From assembly GCA_012519695.1 (NCBI GenBank), contig JAAYPT010000048.1, positions 1-64,000 of the forward strand: 64,000 bases of DNA, given 5' to 3'. The position numbers were made by a program, and so were the translations under genes. The notes beneath the pieces were generated by a model that was not told the DNA's origin, made no database searches, and saw nothing but the letters and a program-made list of their open reading frames with translations. The first letter of the stretch is position 1. Every line of letters begins with the position of its first letter. The stretch is from Clostridiales bacterium. GTDB taxonomy: Bacteria > Bacillota > Clostridia > Lachnospirales > Lachnospiraceae. Positions 33,324 to 43,566 of this stretch are shown here, piece by piece.

Positions 33324-35168
33324 ATGAAAGTGAGTGAAAAATTTACAAAGAAGCAGATAATACTTGGGAGTGTTGGAATAGCACTTTTCGTATTATTGGT
33401 GATTTACATTAGTATAGCAATATTTTTTCAAGGACATTTCGCATTTCACACCACAGTTAATGGAGTGTCAGCCTCAGGTAAGAATCCAAAACAGGTAGAA
33501 GAGCAGATTAAAAAGACCATTGATGGATATACACTTACTGTGGAAGAACGTGAAAATCAGTCAGAGGTTCTAGATGGCAGTAAAATAGGATTGAAAACAG
33601 AATTTGATGGTAGCTTGGAAAAGGAATTGAAGAAACAAAACGGATTTGCGTGGCCATTATATCTGTTTAAATCATCCAAAATAGAAGTTAAGACGATGGT
33701 AAAATATGATGAGGATAGCTTAGAAAAAGAGCTTCAAAATCTTAACTGTATGGATGAATCCAAGATGGTAAAACCGGAAAATGCTACTGTATCAGAATAT
33801 TCCAAGTCCAAGGGATATGAGATTGTACCGGAAAAAGAAGGAACCGAAATTGATACGGAAAAGTTTTCTGAGGTGATAGGAAAATCCGTAACAAACTTAC
33901 AAAAAAGTGTTTCTTTAGAGGACGAAAAGTGTTATACCAAGCCAACATATACCAAAGATTCTGAAGAGTTAAAGACTTTGGTAGACACTATGAATAAGTA
34001 CGCAGGTACTGAAGTTACATATGAGTTTGGGGATAAGAGTGAAAAATTAGATGGGGAAACAATTAGTCAGTGGCTTACGGTAAATGAAAATATGGAGGCA
34101 GATATTTCACAGGATAAAGTAAGTGAATATGTGGCAACCTTAGCAGATACATACAATACAGCAGGAAAGGCAAAAAGTTTAAAAACATCCTATGGCACTA
34201 CAGTTACGGTAAGTGGCGGAGATTATGGATGGAAGATAGATAAAGCTGCGGAAACAGAAGCATTGATGGAAAATATAAAAGCAGGAGATAAAGTTTCCAA
34301 AGAGCCGGCATATGCCAAGACAGCAAGTAGCCACGGTGATAATGACTATGGCAATACATACGTTGAAGTTAATTTGACCGCACAGCATTTATATTATTAT
34401 AAAAACGGTTCATTGGTGTTAGAGTCAGATTTTGTATCGGGAAATGAATCGAAGGGATGGAGTACACCAACCGGAGTTTATGGTTTGTATTATAAACAAA
34501 AAGATAAGGCTTTGCGTGGAGAGGGTTATGCAACACCGGTATCTTTCTGGATGCCATTTAACGGTGGAGTAGGATTCCATGACGCAACTTGGAGAAAAGA
34601 TTTCGGCGGTAATTATTATCATAAGAGCGGCTCTCGTGGATGTGTAAATTTACCGTATAGTGCAGCACAAAAATTATATGAAAATATTGAAGCAGGATGC
34701 CCGATTTTTGTATACACCTTAGGCGGAACAGAAAGCACAAAGGCTAAGTCACAAGATGCGGCATCAGCAGTTGTCAGTGCAATTAATAGCATTGGTACGG
34801 TGTCACAGGGAAGCAGATCTGCAATTAGTAATGCAAGGGCACAGTATGATGCATTAGATGAAAGTGCAAAGGGTTATGTAACGAATTATGATGTCTTGAC
34901 AGCAGCAGAAGCACAATTAGCACAACTTGACGCTGATGCTGCTGCGACAGCGGCAGATCAACAGGCACAGAGTCAGGCACAGCCGGTAATAGATGCAATT
35001 AACAATAATCTTGTAAATCAGGCAATTACACTGGATAAAAAACCGATTGTACAGGAAATCAGACGTCAGTATGACGCACTGTCAGATGCCGCAAAGGCTA
35101 AAGTAACAAATTATTCAGTACTTACAGAAGCAGAACGATTGATAGCAACAATGGAAAGTGGTTCATAA
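33324..35168 (+). CDS. L,D-transpeptidase with YkuD domain and repeated C-terminal module
   Basis: A 614-residue membrane-anchored cell-wall enzyme. An N-terminal membrane helix (about 12-35) is followed by a long extracellular region (about 40-330, similar to the peptidoglycan-binding domains preceding YkuD in Firmicutes), then the YkuD catalytic domain (about 345-465). The catalytic motif is at residues 419-442: H419, then SGSRGC with Cys440. It would form 3-3 peptidoglycan cross-links. The C-terminal part carries two repeats (VTNYDVLTAAEAQL near 540 and VTNYSVLTEAERLI near 600) flanking a Gln/Ala-rich linker; these are probably wall-binding. The product is intact. Confidence 0.88.
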   Translation: MKVSEKFTKKQIILGSVGIALFVLLVIYISIAIFFQGHFAFHTTVNGVSASGKNPKQVEEQIKKTIDGYTLTVEERENQSEVLDGSKIGLKTEFDGSLEKELKKQNGFAWPLYLFKSSKIEVKTMVKYDEDSLEKELQNLNCMDESKMVKPENATVSEYSKSKGYEIVPEKEGTEIDTEKFSEVIGKSVTNLQKSVSLEDEKCYTKPTYTKDSEELKTLVDTMNKYAGTEVTYEFGDKSEKLDGETISQWLTVNENMEADISQDKVSEYVATLADTYNTAGKAKSLKTSYGTTVTVSGGDYGWKIDKAAETEALMENIKAGDKVSKEPAYAKTASSHGDNDYGNTYVEVNLTAQHLYYYKNGSLVLESDFVSGNESKGWSTPTGVYGLYYKQKDKALRGEGYATPVSFWMPFNGGVGFHDATWRKDFGGNYYHKSGSRGCVNLPYSAAQKLYENIEAGCPIFVYTLGGTESTKAKSQDAASAVVSAINSIGTVSQGSRSAISNARAQYDALDESAKGYVTNYDVLTAAEAQLAQLDADAAATAADQQAQSQAQPVIDAINNNLVNQAITLDKKPIVQEIRRQYDALSDAAKAKVTNYSVLTEAERLIATMESGS

Positions 35169-35193
35169 AGTGTTCAAGGAGAAGGGACAGGAT

Positions 35194-36207
35194 ATGGAGT
35201 ATCAAAAGGAAAATGATAAGAAAATAACAATTTCCGATGTGGCAGATGCGTTGGGGGTGTCAAAGACTACAGTTTCCAGAGCAATTTCAGGAAAAGGAAG
35301 AATTGGAACAGAAACAAGAGAAAGAGTGCTTGCTTATATTAAAGAGCATAACTATAAGCCAAATGCTTTAGCAAAAGGCCTGGCGCAGTTAAAAACATAT
35401 AATATAGGTGTCATGTTGCCGGAAGATTATACCTTGGTAGATTTACCCTTTTTTCAGACATGCCTTATGGGAATTGGTGAAGTTGCAGTTAGTATGGACT
35501 ATGATATTCTGTTGACTATGGGAAGAGAAAATGAAAATACCCAGTTGATGCGAATGGTAGAAAACCATAAAGTGGATGGTATTATTCTAATGCGGACATT
35601 TACAAAAGATGAAAGTATAGAATATTTACAGAAGGTAGGTATTCCGTTTGTAACCGTGGGAAGCACCAATTATACAGATGTGGTACAGGTTGATAATGAC
35701 CATAAAAATGCATGTAGAGAGTTGATTTCCATTTTACTGATGAAAAAAATGCGGCGAATTGGAATTGTAGGGGGAATTGAGTCGCATGTGGTAACACAAA
35801 GCCGTTTGAATGGTTACCTGGAAGCGTATGAAAATGCAGGTCTGGCAATCGAAAAAGATATTATTTTTGTAAATGCAGATAGAGAGGCAATGATAGAGCG
35901 AGCAGTTGAGAAAATGTTAGAGGCAAAAGTGGACTGCATTGCATGTCTGGACGATGCTGTTTGTATGCAGGTACTAAATAAATTGCGCAAGGAAAATGTG
36001 CGGGTACCGGAAGAAGTAAAGGTAGCGTCCTTCTATGATAGTTCTATTTTAGACAGCCATATGCCATCAATCACGTCATTGTCCTTTAATGTACGGGAAT
36101 TGGGAATGACAGTGTGTCATACCCTACTGGATATGATAGAGGGAAAACAAGTAGAACAAAGAACTCTGTTAGGATATGAGGTAATCTTAAAAGAATCAAC
36201 CAAATAG
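35194..36207 (+). CDS. LacI family transcriptional regulator
   Basis: A 337-residue repressor with an N-terminal helix-turn-helix (ITISDVADALGVSKTTVSRA, about residues 10-29) and hinge helix, followed by a periplasmic-binding-protein-like sensor domain. The sugar-binding face is seen in the NIGVMLPEDY and RRIGIVGGIESH segments. The ATG at 35194 is chosen; the GTG at 35158 would sit inside the transpeptidase gene. The next downstream gene is a truncated lacZ, so this was probably a local regulator of galactoside use and may now lack its target. Confidence 0.87.
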   Translation: MEYQKENDKKITISDVADALGVSKTTVSRAISGKGRIGTETRERVLAYIKEHNYKPNALAKGLAQLKTYNIGVMLPEDYTLVDLPFFQTCLMGIGEVAVSMDYDILLTMGRENENTQLMRMVENHKVDGIILMRTFTKDESIEYLQKVGIPFVTVGSTNYTDVVQVDNDHKNACRELISILLMKKMRRIGIVGGIESHVVTQSRLNGYLEAYENAGLAIEKDIIFVNADREAMIERAVEKMLEAKVDCIACLDDAVCMQVLNKLRKENVRVPEEVKVASFYDSSILDSHMPSITSLSFNVRELGMTVCHTLLDMIEGKQVEQRTLLGYEVILKESTK

Positions 36208-36254
36208 AAGAGCAATGGAAAAGATCACTGTTTTAGCAGTGGAAAATTGCCAGC

Positions 36255-36908
36255 ATGTACTGCTGGATGGATACAGAAGCAAAAGAAAATCCAACCCTTC
36301 TGGAAAAAGAGCACAGTGCAGTGATTACGTTCTATTATGCAATGCCTACTACCCCTGCAAGCAAGTGCAGTATCTCCTATGAGGTATTTGGAGACGGAAC
36401 CATTGCTACTACATTATCATATCAGCCGATAAAAGAGTTGGCAGATATGCCGGAATTTGGTGTAATGTTTAAATTTAATGCAGATTATGAAAATGTAGAG
36501 TGGTATGGAAATGGACCATCTGAAACTTATTGCGACAGACAGCATGGAGCAAAGCTTGGAATCTATAAAAACAAAGTAGTAGATAATGTAGCGAAGTATT
36601 TGGTGCCACAGGAGTGTGGAAATAAAACCAAGGTGCGCTGGGCAAAGATAACCGATAATACAGGAAAAGGAATCATGTTTACAGGAGATGAATTAAGCTT
36701 TTCTGCTTTACCGTATACACCGCATGAAATGGAAAATGCAATGCATCCATATGAGTTGCCGCAGATACATTATACTGTAGTAAGAGTGGCAAAACAGCAG
36801 ATGGGAATCGGTGGAGATAACAGTTGGGGAGCAAGAACTCACGAAGAGTATTTGCTGGACGTAACAAAACCAATGGAATTGAAGTTTTGTTTTAAGGGAA
36901 TTGTATAA
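36255..36908 (+). pseudogene. lacZ: 3' remnant of a GH2 beta-galactosidase (lacZ)
   Basis: The reading frame gives 217 residues matching only the C-terminal part (beta-galactosidase small chain region) of ~1000-residue LacZ: YENVEWYGNGPSETYCDR, YLVPQECGNKTKVRW, QMGIGGDNSWG. The catalytic TIM barrel and N-terminal domains are absent, and an in-frame stop lies at 36234. The fragment cannot be active. I think the locus was deleted upstream. It lies 47 bp after the LacI-type regulator, with no convincing lacZ sequence in other frames in between. Confidence 0.8.
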
Positions 36909-36923
36909 AGAAACAGGAAAAAG

Positions 36924-36960
36924 AAAGGGAACTGTCAGAGAAAGGCAGTTCCCTTTCCTT
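36924..36960 (+). terminator. Intrinsic terminator after the lacZ remnant
   Basis: AAAGGGAACTG (36924-36934) pairs perfectly with CAGTTCCCTTT (36946-36956), followed by a CCTTTAT tail. It is an 11-bp stem. Confidence 0.75.
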
Positions 36961-37046
36961 TATGAAAATTCTTTTCAATTCCATTTTTTCATGATAGAAT
37001 GTCACAATAACAAAAAAGTATTGACAGGACAGAATAGGAGGCGGAA

Positions 37047-37694
37047 ATGAAAGCAATTGTATTTGATATGGACGGTGTAATCATTGATTCTGAATGGCTG
37101 GTGGCAGACTGCTGGCGTATTATCGGAGAAAAATACAAAATTTCCAATGTAGAAGAAAATTGTAAAAAATGTCTTGGACTAAATAAGGATGCAACGAGAG
37201 AAGTATTTCTTTCCTGTTACGGAGCGGATTTTCCATATGATGAATATAAACAGGAGTCTTCTGATTTATTTCATCAAAGAGAAAAAGAGGAACTGAAGCT
37301 AAAATTAGGAGCCAAAGAATTTTTACAGTGGTTAAAAGAGCAAAAATATCGAATCGGACTTGCAACATCCACCAGAGAAGCAGTAGCAAAAGTGCAATTA
37401 AAGGATTTAGGAGTGTTACACTACTTTGATAAAGTAGTCTGTGGTGATATGCTAAAAAAGAGTAAACCGGAACCGGATATTTATTTGATGGCATGTAAAC
37501 AATTAGAAGTTTTACCGGAAGAAAGCTATGCAGTAGAAGATTCTTATAATGGAATTCGTGCAGCCTATAACGCAGGAATGAAGGCAATTATGGTACCGGA
37601 CAGGGTAGGACCTAATGAAGAAATGGAAGAAAAAAGTGTTGTTATTCTTGAAAATCTTATGGAAGTGAAAAAATGGTTAGAAAAAAATGTATGA
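37047..37694 (+). CDS. HAD superfamily phosphatase, beta-phosphoglucomutase-like subclass
   Basis: A 215-residue HAD protein. Motif I is IVFDMDGVIIDSEW (Asp and D+2), motif II LATSTR, motif III Lys in KKSKPEPDIYL, motif IV AVEDSYNGIRAAYNAG. The E-D-S pattern in motif IV and the helical cap fit the PGM-beta/DOG phosphatase subgroup. It probably dephosphorylates or isomerises a hexose phosphate or similar. The start follows AGGAGGCGG. Confidence 0.87.
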   Translation: MKAIVFDMDGVIIDSEWLVADCWRIIGEKYKISNVEENCKKCLGLNKDATREVFLSCYGADFPYDEYKQESSDLFHQREKEELKLKLGAKEFLQWLKEQKYRIGLATSTREAVAKVQLKDLGVLHYFDKVVCGDMLKKSKPEPDIYLMACKQLEVLPEESYAVEDSYNGIRAAYNAGMKAIMVPDRVGPNEEMEEKSVVILENLMEVKKWLEKNV

Positions 37695-37753
37695 TTTTTT
37701 ACTTTCATATGTTAATATGGTAGGGTATGAAATACATGATAGGAGGAACGAAT

Positions 37754-38809
37754 ATGGCAACATGGGAAGAAAATGTGCGTAAGGTAGTTCCCTATACACC
37801 GGGAGAACAGCCAAAGGCAAAAAATATAATAAAGTTAAATACAAATGAAAATCCTTATCCACCGGCTCCGGGCGTAGAACGGGCATTGCGTGAAATGGAG
37901 GTACAGGAGTTTCGCAAATATCCGGATGCAGAGACAAAGCCATTGGTAGATGTGTTAGCAGAATACTTTCAGGTGAAACCGGAACAAGTATTTGTAGGCG
38001 TAGGGTCTGATGATGTATTGGCAATGAGCTTTTTGACTTTTTTTAATTCAAAAAAGCCGATTTTGTTTCCTGATATTACATACTCATTCTATGATGTGTG
38101 GGCAGATTTATTTCAGATTCCATATGAGTGCCAGCCATTAGATGATAATTTCCATATAAAAATAGACGATTATAAAAAGGAATGTGGCGGAATTGTTATT
38201 CCGAATCCCAATGCACCTACCGGAGTAGCTATGAATTTGGCTCAAGTGGAAGAGATTTTGCAGAGTCATCCGGAGGTAATAGTGATTATTGATGAAGCAT
38301 ATATTGATTTTGGAGCAGAGTCAGCGTTGACATTATTACCGAAATACGAAAATCTTTTGGTAGTTCAGACTTTTTCCAAGTCCAGAAGTATGGCTGGAAT
38401 GAGAATCGGTTATGCCATTGGCGCACCGAAACTTATTAAGTACCTTAATGATGTAAAATATTCTTTTAATTCCTATACCATGAATATGACAGCATTAACC
38501 CTTGGGGTAGAAGCGGTAAAGGATGAAACATATTTTAGAGAGACATTGCAAAAGGTAATTAATACCAGAGAGCGTATTCAAAAAGAGTTAAAGGCACTGG
38601 GATTTGTTTTTCAGGATTCTAAGAGCAACTTTATTTTTGCAAGTCATCCAAAATATCCGGCAAAAGAATTATTTGAGGCATTGAAGGAATCAGGGATTTA
38701 TGTAAGATACTTCAATAAGCCGAGAATTGACAATTATTTGCGTATTTCCATCGGAACAGATGAAGAAATGGATGCATTAGTTACATTTTTGAAAAATTAT
38801 ATGAAATAA
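37754..38809 (+). CDS. hisC: Histidinol-phosphate aminotransferase-like PLP enzyme
   Basis: A fold-type I aminotransferase of 351 residues. IKLNTNENPYPPAPGV is the N-terminal substrate/PLP segment; NPNAPTGVAM, DEAYIDFG and the PLP lysine in TFSKSRSMAGMRIGYA are intact. The family makes L-histidinol phosphate and related products. I use the ATG at 37754 (MATWEEN) with AGGAGG upstream. No other histidine genes are near, so a different amine acceptor is possible, though the sequence is closest to HisC. Confidence 0.82.
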   Translation: MATWEENVRKVVPYTPGEQPKAKNIIKLNTNENPYPPAPGVERALREMEVQEFRKYPDAETKPLVDVLAEYFQVKPEQVFVGVGSDDVLAMSFLTFFNSKKPILFPDITYSFYDVWADLFQIPYECQPLDDNFHIKIDDYKKECGGIVIPNPNAPTGVAMNLAQVEEILQSHPEVIVIIDEAYIDFGAESALTLLPKYENLLVVQTFSKSRSMAGMRIGYAIGAPKLIKYLNDVKYSFNSYTMNMTALTLGVEAVKDETYFRETLQKVINTRERIQKELKALGFVFQDSKSNFIFASHPKYPAKELFEALKESGIYVRYFNKPRIDNYLRISIGTDEEMDALVTFLKNYMK

Positions 38810-38836
38810 AAGTAAGAAAAGAATTGGAGAAAATCT

Positions 38837-39685
38837 ATGTTAAAAATGATTTTAAAAGGAGTGGTAATTGGTGTTGCCAATATCATTCCGGGAGTAAGCG
38901 GTGGAACCATGGCTGTTTCCATGGGAATATATGATAAGATTATTCATGCTGCAACTCACTTGTTATCAGAGTTTAAAAAGAGTATGAAGGTATTAATTCC
39001 TATCTTGATTGGTGCAGCACTGGGATTGGTAGTAGTAGCAAGAGTCATTCAGATTATGTTTGATAAAGCACCGTTACAGACAAATTTGCTGTTTGTAGGA
39101 TTAATTGTAGGGGGATTACCGGCTATGACTAAGAAAGTAAAAGGTCAGAGTATACGGTTGCCTCATATCATAGCATGTGTTTTATTTTTTGCCTTTGTAG
39201 TAGGTTTGGCAGCAATGGGCGAAACAGAAGGTGCAGCAGCAGATATGACATTTAATGCAATTAATGTAGTGAAACTCTTTGGTGTGGGAATTGTTGCTTC
39301 AGCAACCATGGTAATTCCGGGTGTCAGTGGTTCGATGATTTTAATGATTATGGGCTATTACAACCCGATATTAAAAGAAGTAAACCGTTTTATTGATAAC
39401 TTAGTAAGTTTTAATGTGCCGGGATTAATAGATGGATGTGCCGTTTTGGTACCATTTGGTATCGGTGTAGTAGTTGGAATTTTTGCAATTGCTAAGTTAA
39501 TTGAAATTATTTTTACAAAGTTTCCGTATGTAGCGTATTGGGCAATTATCGGATTAATCATAGCATCTCCATTTGCAATTCTTATGATGAATAGTCTTGG
39601 AACAATTAGTGTAGTAACGGTACTTACCGGAATTGTGGCATTAGCAGTAGGAATTGTGGTTGCCATGAAACTGGGAGAAGAATAG
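38837..39685 (+). CDS. DUF368 membrane protein, PopT-like undecaprenyl phosphate translocase
   Basis: A 282-residue membrane protein with about eight helices. The family hallmark is IIPGVSGGTMAVSMGIYD near the N-terminus, and VIPGVSGSMILMIMGYYN is its internal second copy, showing a duplicated reentrant hairpin. DUF368 proteins were recently identified as PopT, which recycle undecaprenyl phosphate across the membrane for wall synthesis. Intact here, starting after TTGGAGAAAATC. Confidence 0.85.
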   Translation: MLKMILKGVVIGVANIIPGVSGGTMAVSMGIYDKIIHAATHLLSEFKKSMKVLIPILIGAALGLVVVARVIQIMFDKAPLQTNLLFVGLIVGGLPAMTKKVKGQSIRLPHIIACVLFFAFVVGLAAMGETEGAAADMTFNAINVVKLFGVGIVASATMVIPGVSGSMILMIMGYYNPILKEVNRFIDNLVSFNVPGLIDGCAVLVPFGIGVVVGIFAIAKLIEIIFTKFPYVAYWAIIGLIIASPFAILMMNSLGTISVVTVLTGIVALAVGIVVAMKLGEE

Positions 39686-39689
39686 AAAA

Positions 39690-39965
39690 ATGAGTACCTT
39701 AGAGAAAATATTCCTGCTATATGTCATGGTGATTAATGTGATTGGTTTTGTACTTATGGGAATTGATAAGAAAAGAGCCAGAAAACATCAATGGAGAATA
39801 CCGGAAAAAACATTATTTTTGGTAGCGGTTTTGTTGGGAAGTATTGGTACATGGGCAGGAATGTATGTGTTTCATCATAAGACAAAACACTGGTATTTTG
39901 TGCTGGGAATGCCGGCAATATTGATACTGCAAGTAGTAGTTGGAATACTTAAAAATGTTTATTGA
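39690..39965 (+). CDS. DUF1294 small membrane protein
   Basis: A 91-residue protein with about three membrane helices. Conserved family features are MGIDKKRARKHQWRIPEKTL and the LGSIGTWAGMYVFHHKTKHW segment. Its function is not known. It begins 4 bp after the DUF368 gene, so both are probably co-transcribed. Confidence 0.82.
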   Translation: MSTLEKIFLLYVMVINVIGFVLMGIDKKRARKHQWRIPEKTLFLVAVLLGSIGTWAGMYVFHHKTKHWYFVLGMPAILILQVVVGILKNVY

Positions 39966-40058
39966 CATTCAAAAAACAAAAGAATATCATAAACGTAACA
40001 AGAATGAATGACTGACAAATAAGTCGGTTGAGAATAAAAAGAGGAAGGATAGGAAGAT

Positions 40059-41297
40059 ATGTACGCATTTGATGAAGTAAAAAATGTAGATCCACAGATA
40101 GCACAGGCAATTACAGATGAAATGGAAAGACAGAATAGTCACATTGAGTTGATTGCGTCAGAAAACTGGGTAAGTAAGGCTGTTATGGCAGCAATGGGAA
40201 GCCCTTTGACAAATAAGTATGCAGAAGGATATCCGGGAAAAAGATACTATGGCGGATGTGAATGTGTAGACGTAGTAGAGAACCTGGCAATTGAACGTGC
40301 GAAGGAATTATTTGGTTGTGAATATGTCAATGTACAGCCACATTCCGGAGCACAGGCAAATATGGCTGTACAGTTTGCTATGTTAAAGCCGGGAGATACC
40401 ATGATGGGAATGAACTTAGACCATGGCGGACATTTAACACACGGAAGTCCGGTAAACTTTTCCGGAACTTATTTTCATGTTGTACCTTATGGTGTAAATG
40501 ATGAAGGCTTTATCGATTATGACAAAGTAAGAGAAATTGCATTAGAGTGTAAGCCAAAACTTATTATTGCAGGTGCAAGTGCTTATGCAAGAACCATTGA
40601 TTTCAAGAGATTCCGTGAAATCGCAGACGAAGTAGGAGCATACTTAATGGTAGATATGGCTCATATTGCAGGATTGGTAGCAGCAGGACTTCATCCAAGC
40701 CCAATTCCATATGCACATGTTACTACTACAACTACTCATAAGACATTGCGTGGACCAAGAGGTGGAATGATTCTTTCCAGTCAGGAAATCGCAGATAAGT
40801 TTAATTTCAATAAAGCAATTTTCCCGGGAATTCAGGGTGGTCCTTTGATGCATGTTATTGCAGGAAAGGCAGTTTGCTTTAAAGAAGCATTGGATGATAG
40901 TTTTAAAGTATATCAGAAAAATATCATTGATAATGCACAGGCATTATGCAAAGGACTTATGAATCGTGGCATTAAGATTGTTTCTGGTGGAACAGACAAT
41001 CATTTAATGTTAGTAGATTTGACACCATTTGATTTAACAGGAAAAGCAGTAGAAAAATTATTAGATTCCGTAAACATTACTTCTAATAAGAATACAATTC
41101 CAAATGATCCAAAGTCTCCGTTTGTAACCAGTGGTATTCGTCTTGGAACACCGGCAGTTACCTCCAGAGGATTTAATACAGAGGATATGGATAAGGTTGC
41201 AGAATGCATCGCAAGAATGATTAAAGAAGGCGAAGCAGCAGCGGATGAAGTAAAAGCAATGGTAAAGGAATTAACAGAAAAATATCCATTAGTTTAA
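40059..41297 (+). CDS. glyA: Serine hydroxymethyltransferase
   Basis: A 412-residue PLP enzyme converting serine and tetrahydrofolate to glycine and methylene-THF. [46 protein letters not shown], and the PLP lysine in [16 protein letters not shown] are all intact. The start follows AGGAAG. It stands alone, with a terminator behind. It supplies one-carbon units. Confidence 0.96.
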   Translation: MYAFDEVKNVDPQIAQAITDEMERQNSHIELIASENWVSKAVMAAMGSPLTNKYAEGYPGKRYYGGCECVDVVENLAIERAKELFGCEYVNVQPHSGAQANMAVQFAMLKPGDTMMGMNLDHGGHLTHGSPVNFSGTYFHVVPYGVNDEGFIDYDKVREIALECKPKLIIAGASAYARTIDFKRFREIADEVGAYLMVDMAHIAGLVAAGLHPSPIPYAHVTTTTTHKTLRGPRGGMILSSQEIADKFNFNKAIFPGIQGGPLMHVIAGKAVCFKEALDDSFKVYQKNIIDNAQALCKGLMNRGIKIVSGGTDNHLMLVDLTPFDLTGKAVEKLLDSVNITSNKNTIPNDPKSPFVTSGIRLGTPAVTSRGFNTEDMDKVAECIARMIKEGEAAADEVKAMVKELTEKYPLV

Positions 41298-41350
41298 GAT
41301 TAAGGAAAAATTAAGAAACTTCCATGAAGTTTATAAACTTTCCATGGTAG

Positions 41351-41389
41351 AATGGCTATAAGGCAATTGAGCGTTGTAGCCATTTTTTT
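41351..41389 (+). terminator. Intrinsic terminator after glyA
   Basis: AATGGCTA (41351-41358) pairs with TAGCCATT (41377-41384), followed by seven T. Confidence 0.8.
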
Positions 41390-41431
41390 CTATGCGGAGA
41401 TGAAATTAGTCGTGAGCGACACCGCTCGGGT

Positions 41432-41443
41432 GCGAAAGAGTCT
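41432..41443 (+). repeat. Short dispersed repeat, copy 1
   Basis: GCGAAAGAGTCT, inside the 41400-41455 segment between glyA and the exporter operon, occurs again at 50948-50959. The surrounding GTCGTGAGCGACACCGCTCG has a more GC-rich composition than the neighbourhood and partial self-complementarity. It may be a remnant of a small dispersed element. Confidence 0.4.
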
Positions 41444-41484
41444 GACAAGGGAACTCTTTTTATTAAAATATCAGGAGGAGAACG

Positions 41485-42868
41485 ATGAACAAAAAGAAAG
41501 TAGGAATTATCATTGCAGCAGTTGTAGTGGTTGCAGCTGCGGCAGGGGGTGGACTATGGTATTTCTTAAAAGGAAACAATGCGGGAGGAAGTAGTGCAGA
41601 TAAAGTATATGTGGAATCTGTAGCAACATTAGTATCTGCAAATACAGGGGCACAGAATCGATATTCTGGAGTAGTAGAGCCTCAGGAAACATGGGAAGTA
41701 AATAAAAACAGTGAGAAGACGGTAAAAGAAGTTTATGTAAAAGAAGGGGATGCAGTAGACGTAGGAACACCTTTGTTTGTATATGATACTGAAACATTAG
41801 AGTCAGAAATAGAGCAGACAAAGTTAGAAGTAGAGGGACTTCAAAACGACATTACCAACTACCAGGCACAGATTAAACAGCTGAATGATGAAAAAAACAC
41901 AGCACCGGAGGATGAAAAATTTAATTACACAACTCAGGTTCAGGGATTACAAAATAACATCAAACAGTCACAATACAATATCGAAAGTAAAAAAATTGAA
42001 ATACAAAAGAAACAGGATGCAATCAATAATGCTACTGTGACCAGCCAGATTGCAGGAGTAGTAAAGTCAATCAATGAAAAAGAAGTAGATTCAAATGGAA
42101 ATACAGCAGCGTATATGACAATTCTGGCAACGGGAGATTACAGAATCAAAGGAACCATAAGTGAACAGAACATTGGAGCCTTAAGTGAAGGACAGAGTGT
42201 CATTATACGTTCCAGAGTAGATGAAAATCAGACATGGAGCGGAACTATTAGCAAAGTGGATTTAGAAAATCAGGAAACCAGCAATAACAACAATATGTAT
42301 ATGGATAGTAGCAGCTCCGGTCAGACTTCCAGTAAATATCCATTTTATGTTTCCTTAAATACTACCGATGGATTGATTTTAGGACAGCATGTCTATGTAG
42401 AATTAGACGAAGGTCAAACAGAGAAAAAAAGATGGAATCTGGTTATTTGAAGGTTATCTTGACCTGAGTGGAGATGAACCATATGTCTGGGTGGCAAACA
42501 AAAAGGATAAATTAGAAAAACGCAAAGTAAAATTAGGGGAATATGATGAAGCGTTAGGTGAGTACGAGATTAAATCGGGACTTTCCGAAGACGATTACAT
42601 TGCATATCCAATGGATGGATTATATGAAGGTGTTTCTACGGTAACCGATGCATCAGAAGTAGATTATTCTTCCCCACTTTATAATCAAGAGGGAGAAAGT
42701 GGTGTAAATGAAGAAGAAATTATGCCAGAGGACGGAATGAGCGAAGACGGAGGAAGCGTGCCGGAGGATGGAATGAGTGAAGATGGAGAGGCTATGCCGG
42801 AAGGAAAAGATGCAACTGATAGTGAGAGTAGTCAGTCTGCGAACACGGCAGAAGAACCGGAGGGATGA
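41485..42868 (+). pseudogene. MacA/HlyD-type exporter adaptor, frameshifted at an A7 tract
   Basis: The first frame (41485-42450) gives an anchor helix (about 7-28), a barrel-sandwich half, a coiled coil (about 110-185) and a beta-barrel part, then runs out of frame. Moving forward one base in the A7 run at 42424-42430 continues into GIWLFEGYLDLSGDEPYVW and onward to 42868, so the complete gene is about 460 residues. The C-terminus is acidic and repetitive (two PEDGMSEDG copies). Either one A was inserted by mutation, or it is a sequencing error. The start follows AGGAGGAGAACG. It would link to the following ABC ATPase and permease. If real, this adaptor is truncated and the second adaptor may serve alone. 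Confidence 0.75.
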
Positions 42869-42873
42869 GCAGA

Positions 42874-43566
42874 ATGATATTGAATTTACAGAATATTTAT
42901 AAAGATTATCAGCAGGATAAGCTTGTAGTTCCGGTACTCAAGGATGTTTCCCTCCAAGTAGAAGAAGGAGAATATGTGGCAATTATGGGACCATCCGGTT
43001 CAGGAAAAACAACTTTGATGAATATTATTGGTTGTTTAGACAGACCAACATCCGGAACCTATGAATTAGCAGGAGAAGACGTATTGAAATATAAAGATAA
43101 AGAGATGTCAGACCTGCGTCTTAGAAGAATCGGATTTGTTTTTCAGAGTTTTCATTTGTTACCACGTCAGTCCGCAATTGAAAATGTAGCACTTCCATTA
43201 AGTTATGCCGGTATAAAGAAAAAAGAGCGAAGAGAACGTGCCGCGGCTGCATTGGAACGAGTTGGATTGGGAGAACGTGTGGATTTTAAACCAACTCAGT
43301 TATCAGGTGGACAAAAACAGCGTGTTGCCATTGCAAGAGCCATGGTAAACAATCCAAAGATTCTTTTGGCAGATGAGCCAACGGGAGCATTGGATTCCAA
43401 ATCAGGTCAACAGATTATGGAACTTTTTGACAAACTCAATGAAGAAGGGGTTACCATCGTAATGATAACCCATGATAGAAAGATTGCCTCAAATGCAAAG
43501 CGTATTGTACACATTATAGACGGTGTGATTACAGAAGAGGGCAGTGAGGAGGCAGCCGATGAGTAA
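42874..43566 (+). CDS. MacB/LolD-type ABC exporter ATPase
   Basis: A 230-residue ATPase. Walker A GPSGSGKTT, Q-loop FVFQSFHLLPR, signature LSGGQKQRVAIARAM, Walker B ILLADEPTGALDSKSG and H-loop VMITHDRK are intact. It pairs with the FtsX-like permease encoded two genes later. The ATG at 42874 is preferred because GGAGGG ends 9 bases earlier; the ATG at 42865 overlaps the adaptor stop (ATGA) and directly abuts that site. Confidence 0.9.
   Translation: MILNLQNIYKDYQQDKLVVPVLKDVSLQVEEGEYVAIMGPSGSGKTTLMNIIGCLDRPTSGTYELAGEDVLKYKDKEMSDLRLRRIGFVFQSFHLLPRQSAIENVALPLSYAGIKKKERRERAAAALERVGLGERVDFKPTQLSGGQKQRVAIARAMVNNPKILLADEPTGALDSKSGQQIMELFDKLNEEGVTIVMITHDRKIASNAKRIVHIIDGVITEEGSEEAADE

Noticed and set aside
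42424-42430. Programmed -1 frameshift as explanation for the adaptor break
   Set aside because: The second frame is reached by a +1 shift, while an A-run slip of the dnaX type gives -1. A single-base insertion or sequencing error is simpler.
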